Assembly: GCF_027744825.2 (NCBI RefSeq)
Contig: NC_071348.1
Coordinates: 17,501 to 81,500, forward strand
Origin: Synchiropus splendidus
Taxonomy: Eukaryota > Chordata > Actinopteri > Syngnathiformes > Callionymidae
Length of the DNA: 64,000 nt
Direction of reading: 5' to 3'
The notes beneath the pieces are model-generated. The model saw only the letters and a list, made by a program, of their open reading frames with translations. It searched no databases and was not told the origin of the DNA. The position numbers and the translations under genes are program-made. The first letter of the stretch is position 1. Every line of letters starts with the position of its first letter. This document shows positions 15,001 through 26,277 of the stretch, piece by piece.

Positions 15001-16814
15001 GCTTCAGTGCCATGGCCTGTTACACCTAAAAGTAAAATGCATTTGGAGTCAATTATTGACATTTTAGGGCGTTCAATAAACTGGAGGACAACAGATAAAA
15101 TGGTAAGCGCTAACCTCTGTTGAGGAACTGTAGTTTAGACATTGGTGATGAAGATGATGCTCTATTGGAAGCATCTAAAAGGGAAAAATCTTAATACATG
15201 TGGAAATAAAAACTAGGAATAAAAATGAAATTCACGTAAAAGAAATATCAGAAAAGGAAACAAACTGATGAAAAACAGCATGTATTGAATTCATACAGCG
15301 CAGGAATTTATTCAATATTTATTGCCCATTTTCAATTAGTAGCTACCTGAATTAAATTTTGAGACTCTGTTGACTCTTTTTTTCTGCTTGAGCATAATTT
15401 AAATCTGTATCAATAATGATGTGTATCATTCCAAAATGTGAACTGAGAAAAATACAGCAATGATGAGCATCGCCCTTTCAAAGTATAAATGGAGGACAGA
15501 TCTCCAACTTTTCTGGCTTAAGTTGGGTGTGTAAGGTTCAAGACCTGAGTGAGCCCATGTGGCAGCCTCGGAGGTGTGTGGTGATGAGGGCCACTGCTGC
15601 ACTCACATGAACCCCATGGTTCTACCAGAGCCCAGGAGGACGTGGGGCTTCTTGACAAAGAAGCCTTGTATTCCATTGGAAGACCGTGTGAGGCCACAAC
15701 CTTTTGTTTCCCTGAAGCTGGTGTTTGAAGCAGACCTCCTCTTGACATGAAAATAAAAGTCTGGAGCCAATAATTGGCAAACTTGATCAAATGCTTCCAT
15801 CTCACTGTGATGTCCAATTATGCTTTGTGTGCACCAGCTGGCTCCTCCATGCCGTCATTGTGTGTGCACATTCCCATGTATTTGTTGTGGCTACGCCATA
15901 ATGTAAAGATTTCACATCTCCACTGGGCTTCACATTGTTCATAGGCTGTTTACGTTCCGTGTGCCAAGTACATCACATTTTCAATTAATGGAACTCTAAA
16001 GCCATCGTGAATACTAACTGAAAATGCCAACATAAGGAAACCAATAAGTTCAATGGACCTTTGCCCCCTTTGTCTTATCTATTTGTCATGCACTCATGAA
16101 GGGAGGTCAGGGAACCAAAAAATGAAACATGCTCGCCGCTTTATTACTGTAAGTACACATGCCAAGCAGCCATACATCATAGCAACTCCATTTTGGGCAT
16201 CAATAGAGCTTGAAGGGTCATGTGATTTTGCAGGTCAACACACTTTGTTTACATCGACTGTTCAAAGCGAACAGGAATATATCAATGCAATGAAAAAAGA
16301 AAAAGTCAGGGGACCATACCGAGACAAGCTGGACCCAGTTCTGAAGGTTCTGCGTCTCAAAACATAGAAGAAATTGACAGATTGATCTGTATGAGGGGAC
16401 CTAAAATGTAAATTGAAGATGAATGAGAACGACTTTGCGTAAGATTCATGCTGATTCAGATTGTGTTTATTCAAACTTTCCAGACCAAATATACCACAAA
16501 CATGTGTCGAGTGATCGACAGCATCAACAGTGATGTTCGGGCACATCTTTGTTAACTCCAAAACCCAGTGTCCTTGGCATGACTTCCACTTTGGAAACAG
16601 GAAAAATCATAGTGGTGGGAACAAGCATGACCCTTAATAACACAGCACGTCGTCGTCACGACATCGTGACCAAAGTTTAAGACCTAAATGCCCACAATTC
16701 ATTGCAGTTTTCCCACTCTGTGACACCACCCTTTCAAGCCCCGAATGTGATGACGACGCTCACAACCGCAGCATCAGAATGGGGAAGATAGTCCTGAAAA
16801 AGGCTAGCGTGGTT

Positions 16815-17295
16815 GGCGACCACGTTGACCCATAAGCAGACGGGCTACAGCGGCAGAAGCCCACGTTGGATGCAATGCTGTCAGCTGAGAGCAGGCTGCC
16901 GTTTGGGTGGCAGGTAAACAAAGGCCTGCCTCGTATTAACGGCTCAAGCAAGTGGTATGATGGCGTGGGGCCTATTTTCCTCTTGGCACCATTGTGGAAG
17001 TGACACAGTCAACCTAAGTACTGCTGCTGACCACGTCCAATACCCAATGACTAGTGTACCATCTTCTGATGGATACGTCCAGCAGGGCAAAGCACCATGT
17101 GGCAAAGCTCAAATCATACGGTTTCCACTGTCTCCACAATCACTCGATCGAAATCAAATAGAGCACTGTTGGGATGTGGTGAAACTGGAGGTCGGCATCA
17201 TGGATATGATGCTAAAAAAAACGTGACTGCGTGATGCTGTCATCTACCTGCAGTTATGTCAATACTGACCTGAGGAAAGTTGAATCTAGTTGAGT
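16815..17295 (+). pseudogene. Degenerate Tc1-like transposase fragment
   Basis: Translation of the plus strand gives recognisable blocks of the teleost Tc1-like transposase C-terminal half: MAWGLFSSWH, then ADHVQYPMT, SSDGYVQQGKAPCGKAQII, and SPQSLDRNQIEHCWDVV with IMDM. The usual QQDNAPCH block reads QQGKAPCG, so a catalytic aspartate is lost. Stops and small indels split the frame, and the N-terminal DNA-binding part is hardly visible. It is a dead DNA transposon of the Tc1/mariner superfamily. I did not find its terminal inverted repeats. Confidence 0.8.
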
Positions 17296-18300
17296 GCATA
17301 TTTCTCTGTCTTCTTACAGACAGAAGAGTAGGGAAAACGTCCCATTGCCAGATGCTGTTTATTCAAAGACTTTTGCCTGTCTTCATGGTAATCGAGCTTA
17401 TGCAAAATCGCAGCACGTCAATAGGATGAAAGAACAGCAGGAGGCTGGCTGGAGGACAAAACCAACATCACAGCTCAACGTTCACAGCTATGATCTTCAG
17501 GGAATCAAGACAGTGCAACAGCAGGAGGATGATAGACACCAAGAAAAGATGAAGGCAAAGCACCAGCCGCACGTAATGAGCAGCCTGACCAGCAAAGGAA
17601 AAAAGCAGGAGAGAAGATCAAAAGATGACACACATGAAGAACTGACGTGGAGGGTCAAATAGAGAATATTATCTGGCAGGACAAAGATTCACTTCAAGAT
17701 ATTTAGGTCAACATGATTATGTACATGCAACTCAGTTCAACCGCAGTTCAACATGTACTGAGCACCTCTGACATGGAACTGATTATTGACAGTAAACCAA
17801 CCAAGCAACCAGGGTGAGGGCCAACAAAGACTGGTCATATAGAAGATAAAAACTATTGTTTAGTCTGATAAATTAAATGCCATGCTGAGAGCGTGTTGGT
17901 CAGATTTGAAATGGAAAGTGACAAGCTGGCCCACTGCCAGTTTGGGCCCTCGCGTCGTCGCCTTCCATTGTTGAGACAAAGGGGCAGCGACATGACCAGA
18001 TGGAGCGACGGCATATCTTCAGCTGCCTGGGGAGAAGGTGAGCTGTGAGGTCCTCGTGAGATGAAAGGCAGAGACAGATGTGCTGGCTTTCATGATGAGC
18101 AATTCAAAGTGCAAGAAGAACCAGCTGACGTGTTCGATGATCGGATGCCTCTTGACTTGGGCCGACGGACCCTAAAGTGAGGCCGGACTCCCATTATGGT
18201 CCTATTGAGGCATGCATTGCTGCGGAAATTGAACAGATTTTTCGCGGAGCTGCACTTTACTTTACTCCATTATGTTTCATTACTCAAAAATAAACCTTAG
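17296..18300. other. Intergenic sequence, no supported gene
   Basis: A 122-codon open frame at 17294-17662 is lysine- and glutamine-rich and unlike any protein I know; it begins at the end of the Tc1 remnant. Nothing else is recognised. Confidence 0.4.
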
Positions 18301-18310
18301 GATGGTTCAT

Positions 18311-18960
18311 CTCTTCACCTTCACCTTCACCTTCTTCTACCACTTATCCGGGGTCGGGTCGCCGAGGCAGCATTCGGAGCAGGGAAGCCCAAACTTCCCG
18401 GTCCACACAAACCTCCTCCAGCTCCTCCTGGGGGATCCCGAGGCGTTCCCAGGCCAGACTGGAGACATCATCTCTCCAGCGAGTCCTGGGTCTTCCCCGG
18501 GGTCTCCTCCCGGTAGGACATGCCCGGAACACCTGTCCAGGGAGGCGTCCAGGGGGCATCCGGATCAGATGCCCGAGCCACCTCAACTGGTTCCTCTCGA
18601 TGTGGAGGAGCAGCAGCTCCACCCCGAGCTCCTCCCGGATGACTGAACTCCTCACCCTATCTCTAATGGTGCGCCCAGCCACCCTGCGGAGGAAACTCAT
18701 CTCAGCCGATCTCATCCTTTCGGTCATGACCCAAAGCTGGTGACCATAGGTGAGGGTGGGAACGTAGATCGATCGGTAAATCGAGAGCTTCGTCTTGTGA
18801 CTCAGCTCCCTCTTCACCACGACGGTCCGATACAGCGACTGCATCACTGCTGCCGCTGCACCAACCCGTCTATCAATCTCACGCTCCCCTTTTCCCTCAC
18901 TCGAGAACAAGACCCCGAGATACTTAAACTCTCTGGTTCATCTCTGTTAAACCTAAACTC
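18311..18960 (-). mobile_element. 5'-truncated RTE/Rex-type LINE, 3' end
   Basis: The minus-strand frame 18910-18344 encodes the C-terminal part of an RTE-clade reverse-transcriptase polyprotein. Readable blocks include REFKYLGVLF just upstream (near 18930), then IDRRVGAAAAVMQSLYR, LSIYRSIYVPTLTYG, RWLGHLIRMPPGRLPG, RRPRGRPRTRW and RRPDPG at the end. A stop near 18950 and loss of everything upstream show 5' truncation. After the stop come CCCCGGATAAG and a GGTGAA-type tail (18311-18333), typical of this LINE group. It is an inactive insertion. Confidence 0.9.
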
Positions 18961-21544
18961 CACTCTCACATCCTACATGGCCGAAAACCTTCGACTATCA
19001 AAACAAAACATAATCATGACCACAGAAGCAGCCTTTTTAAGACGCGTCGCATAACACAGGCATATTGGAAACCTCAACCTGGGCCCCTCAAATTCCTGTA
19101 CTTCCCCGTCTACTGCTGTAAAACCTATTGGGTTTGAAACACAGCAGACGAGACAGGAGCGTGAAACAAAGCAGCGTCAAATCCCAGCTACATACTGTAG
19201 GCAGGCACAAGTAGAAGGAACACAGGTGCCTGACATATTGGCTGAGCATCAAGACTACAGTGGGAATCCAGTGCTAAAATAACTGGATAACACAAGGTCA
19301 TCCTCGAAGATGTTGCAGTATGTTGAATTTAATTTGAAAAACTACTGTTGAGAATCATCAACAGGCCACCACCGGATAGACACTGCTGATCCTGAGTTAC
19401 CTCTAATCCATTCTAATCTACAACCACATTTCAATAGGGGTTCTAGACTTAAGAATCAATGTGTAGCAAAACACTTTTGTTACACTAGGATCTCACCAAC
19501 AAATATTTTTGAAGGACATATTTTTGATAATAAATCACAATTGCATCAACAAGGCCATTCTCTTCTCCAAAAATGCTTTTTTAGGCGTAAATCCAGGCAG
19601 CCAGGGGCAGCAAGTGCGTAGCACAATTTTGAACAAAAACCCAACTGGATATATTTCGGTCATTGTTCAGAGAAAAAGAGCTGCTTTTCCATGCATGCAG
19701 TCCAGCAGGCTCCACTGAGCTCATTGGCGGGAAAACCTGTGATCATTCATACTGGTCCCTCGTTTTAATGGCGGCTACAAGTAAAAATGCATCAATTAAA
19801 AAGCCTGCCGTGTTAAAACAGACAGAGTTGACATCAGGTCTCTTGCCGGAGAGCATGCGGTCCAGCCGGAGGCCCCTGGAGTTAACATGCCAAAGGGTAC
19901 AGAGGTCACGCAAGCAAACATTCCGTTTGAACAAAGGCCTCAACACAGCATGCCGGCGTCATAAAATCATCAATGGTGTTCTTTGCATGTCAGCAAACAG
20001 CAACGCTCGCTGCTCCATTTAACTCCCCTCCCAAGCCAAGACGGCCATTTTCTGAAGAGAGAATCCGACAGTATAGTGCTTTAGCCTTTGCAGGGACGTG
20101 AGAAGATTATAATTCTGATTTGGCACAGCCGATCACGAAAGGCAGCTCTGAATGACTTGACTAAATGAATTAGTTTGTGGTTGAGATGCACTTGCATTGG
20201 AGTCACTCACTGGATCTTCATTGAATCCTGCTCACTTCATCTCACTTCCAAATACAAAACGTGAAAATGCTGAGCGTGAAGACTTCATGAGGAAATGAAA
20301 TTTTAAAATGTCACAAACTCAACTTACTCTCCAACATTCTCAATTCGCTACTACACGCAGAGTTAATACAGTGAGTCAAAATCAAGTCATTTTGTGGCCT
20401 GCAGAGGCTGCACCAAAGACTAGAAACCATGGGTCCGTTTTAAGATGACTCAGACCTGGTGCAATGTTTCCGGCTCAGAAAAACACATTTAAATTCAGAC
20501 TTTTAAACTGCGCGTCAACAAACTAGTCCAACTATTGGAGGGGAATTGGAATTTCTCTGAGTCAGACTAGACGACCTGGATAATGTATGACTGGAGTGGG
20601 TGATGTGCATCTGATGTCGTCTAATAACCTCAGCACAATCGAGAAGTTGTGTGTGACTCCCTGCTTTGGTTACTCCACATCTATCATTCTTGCAACACCA
20701 AGTTATTCAGACGACAAGCGAGTTCCAATCCAGAAACCTGCCAACGGAAGCTTGTTGACCATGATCACAATCTGAAACAGCTCCCCACTATCTGTCCACT
20801 TCCACTCCTGCCAATGGAACAGGAAGAACTGAAGAGCCCACAGCGCCACCCTTTGTCACGGAGACCACATGACTCAATTGTTGGATTTCAGTCCACAGCA
20901 TGTAAAGCAGGAAAACCTCTCTGCATGTAACTGCACTCCGTCAGTAGACAACTGTCACACACAGGACCTCGCTTAGTGGATCAAGACAAAGAGAAAAGCA
21001 ACTGAATCGCAGCAAACCTCTGCTTTTTCAGCGTTTGCATATCAAATTTAGACCTTTGATAAACGGACATTGCTTAGGACTGAGAGTGGTTTTTGATAGA
21101 AATGTTATTTTAGGTTTCAAATGAAAGAAATGAACGAATGAAGAAGTAGCCGGAGCAATTGCATTCTACAAATCATAGCCCATGTGACACTCCCTCGTTC
21201 GCACAGACGTGGTGATTGCTATTTTAATTCCAGTTGACCAACTGTTTTCACAGCGGTCTCTGGTTATAACCAGCCAGTCAGTCTCGGTCAGTACATACCT
21301 GAGCAATAGTCAAGAAGTCACATTATTGACTTTATTTTCTCTAGCTTTAATGCTTTTGATGTATATACTACACTATATTCACACACGCAACACACCAGAG
21401 TCTCACGGGGATTTAAACCCAGACGCAGGCGCATATACGGTGGACACTAAAAGCCAGCTCACATGACTAATAAGCTTTCCATCATGCTAACAACTAGTTG
21501 AGAGGACCATGCACAGGTCTCAACCCCACCACAATATACCCCCT

Positions 21545-21577
21545 AACTTGAGTGTGTCTGCAAGACACACTCAAGTT
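21545..21577. repeat. Perfect 15-bp inverted repeat (hairpin)
   Basis: AACTTGAGTGTGTCT, a 3-nt loop GCA, then its exact reverse complement. Flanking bases do not pair, so it is shorter than a typical miRNA precursor. Confidence 0.85.
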
Positions 21578-23095
21578 CCCCCGAAATCTCTCATAAGCTG
21601 GGAATGCTCTGAAGGGATTCACGCTTGTTAATCTACGATCCAATCACATATTATGTTCTTCACAGCTGTCACACTCAAAAGGTGCACTAAACAATGTCTA
21701 ACTATGCTGCACAAAAGGGCCAACAATAACTCAGCGAGAATAACGGCGATGCCCATTCCTTGTGAGCAGAGGGTGCCAAAGTTTGGAACAAGTCATTGAA
21801 ATTCCTTTCCTGTCTGCTAAACAAGCCAGATACTGTGGCCTTTCCCTCAATGAATGATATCTCATCAAGCTGGAGGGCGAAAGAAACAAAAAAAACTCTG
21901 CCCAGGGGGTTAACTGACGTGTCACGGCATGCAAATAAAATGTAAAAACACAAAAAGACACTTCAGATAGATTGAATCAAACCTGGCTCAGACTGGCCAA
22001 AGAGAACATTCAACTTCAAAAGGAACAGAGCGAGGGAATCGCCGGAGAAAAGGATGCTCTCTCAGAGACGCTTTTGGAAGGCTCAACAAAAGCCAGACAC
22101 AATGTGCAATATCTGGAGCGCTCCTTGAAATTTCTCTGCACAACTTCAGATGAAAGGAGAAGGCTTCCGTCCAAGGAGCAAAAGAAAAGGGGTTTAGTTG
22201 AAGTTTTCCAAGCAGGAAATCATTCCCTTGGATTTAGGGACGTATCGGGTTCACTCGCAAGGATTTAAAGTTTTCAGCTAATTTGACAGCTAAATTGAAA
22301 ACTGTACATTACAAATCCGTTGTAAGTCTCTTTTCAGATTAACACAAATGCATCGCATAAACAAATAGTTTAGTGAGCCAGTTTGACATAAACATTGAGG
22401 ACTGTAAGTGGATGCAACTTCCTTCAGATACTACGTTTCGATAATGATATGCAGAAAAAACAGCAACAGTTAAAAACCAGTTTGGAGAGAGCAGGTGTTT
22501 TGGGGTGTTTTCTGTTGTTTGAGGCCCCAATTAACAGGGTTATTAGCTACTTTAAAGGTCTATAAAATAAGATTTGTGTACCATACTGTGTAAGTACTGT
22601 ATAGACAACATGCCTCATAAATCGAGCCTAACACCCTAAGAGCAAACATTTGCTCAACATAAGCTGGGAAGGAATTCAAGATCCCCTTTCATGTACCTAT
22701 AACGGCCCGACTACTTGGAAACGTTAATAAGGTTCATGACAGAGTTAGCTCATGATGTTTGGGGGAGGAAATCAGAACAAGGCTTGTGAGTGTTCAATCA
22801 GCTTAATGACTTGGGTTTTGCTTCTCTGGTGGCCCGAGGACTCAGCAACACAGTGTTGGATCATTCTATCTGTGGGTCATGAGCAGGGCAGTGGAGGTGC
22901 TGCCGAGAGACCCAAATATAAGATTTCAAACAAGAAGAAATATCAACATGTAGAAATAGTCAACATATTATGATGAGAAGTGTTGTTCACTCTGCTGCTG
23001 CTTCTCGATCCTTCAGATCAAGTTGATGATGAAAAAAGAGTTGTGGTATGTTTGAGGTGGGAATGAAATAAATCTTCATTCATGCCTTTAATCCA

Positions 23096-23165
23096 GACCT
23101 GGGCAAAGTGTGGCCCTTTGACTGTGTTTATGTGGCCCTCCTGGAGTCAGAGTCAAACAATGGTG
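23096..23165 (+). repeat. Short interspersed repeat, copy 1
   Basis: Begins CCAGACCTGGGCAAAGTGTGG and contains TGTGGCCCT twice. Related copies lie near 35518, 38590 and (minus strand) 59349-59240. The family resembles the widespread vertebrate repeats that start with CCAGACCTGGGCAAA; the class is not certain. Confidence 0.55.
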
Positions 23166-24173
23166 TTGTCCTGTGCGTTGTTTTTGTTCATTATGATGCG
23201 ACTGAAACACAACTGTCATTGACTATTTTAGCAGTATTTCTTGTCCCTTAAAATACACAAGAATTGAAAGTAGATTTTGTACTGCAACTGTATGAGACAC
23301 ATCAAGGTTCTTTACATGGAAAAACACAAGGAGCCAACATTCTCTGCGCACGTGTAATTTCATCATCACACATGCTGTAATGACTTTTTATTTTCAGTTT
23401 TCTCCTACTCTCCGCCCCTCTCAACGGTCACAATATACAACCTGGACCCTAAGGAAATCTAATTGCTGCTTTAATCCCTTCATATAAAAACACAAACTAC
23501 GGCTCATAATCAGGAGCAAGAACATTCAGTTGGTAGGTATTGATAGCTTTAGGTGCTTGTAAAAATGAACAGTCATTTTGCAAGCGCTCGCTCTCCCTCT
23601 GTTGGCACTCTCACCCCTCCGCCCCGCGAAAAAAAAAAAAATGTATCCACAGCCACCGCTGTTTAATTGCACTTAAGCGGCGAGGGCAATTTTTACGACC
23701 TCCACTTGTCGCGGTTCAAACCGGGTTTGACGTAATCCACCATATGGACATAAAGCTCAGTCACATTTTTGAAAGGTTAGAGATTTAGGAGTTGTGCTAA
23801 GTCATTCCAGCACAGTCATGGGAAGTTTAGCTCCGATGCATTTGAGTTCAGAACCCTAACTTTGACCTTCATCGCTGCTGTTGGCTTTAATGGAATAGGA
23901 CTGTGGAGTAGGGATTTCAGTGAGACCTTTCTCTGGAACTTGACTGGTTATGGAGCCCATTGCATTCTGGGAACTCAGAACCTTGGGGTCCTCCAGTTCG
24001 AGCCAAGTTCAAGCGGAACTACAGTGGGAGGGCATTACAGGAGGAAGTAAACAACACTCAAAATGACACCAATGTTCCAAAGGTCTTTGTTGCTTTATAG
24101 AAACTTTAGCACTTTGCTTATGTTTGCAGCAACTTTAGATGATGACATGACCATGATAGCACATGGTATGTAA

Positions 24174-24177
<4 letters not shown>

Positions 24178-24207
<30 letters not shown>
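24178..24207. repeat. (TG)n microsatellite
   Basis: About 15 uninterrupted TG units. Confidence 0.9.
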
Positions 24208-24208
<1 letters not shown>

Positions 24209-26263
24209 ATAGACCAATTCAATTTCCCAACACACTATGTTCTAAGACTCTAACAGTGTGCCGACAAGACTAAAGACAGAAATAAGTTAAGAAAAATAAT
24301 CAGAAATGAACTTTAATTTTGAGACTGGTGAAAGTGTCATTCTGCCAGGGTATCATACGCTTAAAATATTTTTCATTTTATTTCAATAAGTCACTAATAT
24401 TATATTAAATTCACAGACCTGACTGTCAAATGCAACACGCCCACCGATGTCAAGGCTTGCGAGCTCGAACCAGTAATTTTTTCCCATCTGAACACACCAG
24501 AACCAGCACAGGTCCATGCTGATGTGAAACGCCTCAGTGACATTGTCAGGATAGGAACAGTACCATCTGGATCCACAAATTCTTTGAAGGATTCAAAGAG
24601 ACAAATTTGCATCATCACATCATGTGTTCAACTGCTCTGTCGTCGGCTTGCAACGATAGAGATTATAGGTGAATGTAAATTAACGGCTTGGCCAAGTTCT
24701 TTCTGTCATAGACACCTCATGATAAGTGGACACGTGCAATGACTGAACTGTTAAGTGGCACAGCAAATGCTGAGGTCTCGCAAAAGTCACATAATCGGGG
24801 GTCTCCCGGTGCGTCGCTGCAGGAACAGCCCCCGTGTGTTCAGTATGGCCCACTGAACGTATAAGCTCATAAAAACTGAGCATGTTACGTGTGGCTTTCC
24901 ACGTGTAAATTGTCAGATTTTATGGAAATGTGTAGGTGCAAGAATTTTTGTCAGGGACACCTATAAATGTTTTACTGCATATGCAACGCATGAACGCATC
25001 GCAATGAAAGCCACCCTTGTTGGGGCAGGAGGCGTTGCAATATCCTGAGGGTCAAAGTAGCGTGCTAACATTCTAAAGTCCATTTAAGATGATTAGGTTA
25101 GACATCTGGGGAAAATAAAAAAAACTAACTCAAAAGTTGAAAAATTAAGCTGCATTCAGAACTTGATGCCTTAAGAGTCAGTGGAATTGATTTTGCTCAG
25201 AATTTTGATCTTATCAATACATTATGGTCAGGCAGTAGTCATTGAGTCAACAACTTCTGAGTCCTTTGTTTTGAGGGGCGCTACATGCATTCAAGTGTAA
25301 TCTATATACCAAATTTGTCTCAATATGTTCTCGGGTTAGAAGACAAATCTGACTTCATCTGACTAACATCAAGCATCAAACAAAAATGGTTGCAGTAAAA
25401 ATGCTTTTTCAAATCCTCATATCGTCATTTTGTTAAGATTTAGTTTGGACCGATTCATATTCATAGCACCTTATGATTATGTCCTGAGCACACTTGGTTC
25501 AGGACAGTGTCAGCGTGGGCGACCAATCGTGCTTCAGCGCAGTACAGATGATCCGGTGGGACAGTGATCCTGATTCAGGCTCAGCGCCTTCAGATGTAGA
25601 CAGTACCATGGTTAAGAGTCGCATATCATCTGCATAGAGTTCAGTTATACAGCTTAGAAGCAAAACCAGAAGTGCTTTGTCAAAAAAAAAAAAATCCTAT
25701 ACATTGCATGATGACACACACGGTTTCTTTTTTTCCTGAAGCCATAGGCCCTGCTTCACCGGACTGTCCGACAGGTAAAAAAAAAAAAAAACGTCTCTGT
25801 GACTCAAGCTCATGGTCACTGGATACAAATACTACCAACTTAAGCGCTTGTTTCCCATTACTGAGTCGCCCTTTTTCTCCCAAAACATCCTCCGTCTCAT
25901 CTGGCCAGGGAAGAGACTGAATCTCTCCAGCGTTTGCAAGAGACATACAACCTCAAAGAAAAGTCACCTCAGTTTGGTTTCTCTCCATGTAGTGGTTTCA
26001 CTCACGCAGACCCTTTGAAGGAAAGCCAAGCCACCGAGCGACGAAAACTGTAAATTTCTGCCACTTGTATCTCATACTTTCAGTCACTAGCGAAGGCGAC
26101 CAAGTAAGGAGCACCAAGATCGACAGATCTGACGCCTACGTGTTACAACCACAGACATATGGTATTGTAATAGTTTGAAAACGTTTGAAGTAGAAGCCTG
26201 GGCTCGCACAATAGCGCTCGCCTGTGCTATGAACATAAGAATTAGTCACACTTCTACTGAGCT

Positions 26264-26277
26264 CCAGCAGAGGGCAG
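26264..26277 (+). promoter_or_regulatory. Consensus CTCF-like motif
   Basis: CCAGCAGAGGGCAG matches CCASYAGRKGGCRS at all 14 positions. It lies in the desert between slc25a47 and dio3, about 18 kb upstream of dio3. Confidence 0.4.

Larger units (their letters stand above)
10626..16800. other. Gene-poor intergenic sequence
   Basis: No supported gene. It contains a long AAT/ATT microsatellite (11852-11920), a near-consensus CTCF-like site (12061-12074), short TAA runs near 14549 and AT-rich unique sequence. Open frames here are short, overlap on both strands and show no recognisable domains. Confidence 0.5.

Noticed and set aside
17294..17662. 122-codon open frame as a gene
   Set aside because: Low-complexity K/Q-rich content, no splice or family support, and it starts in a transposon remnant.
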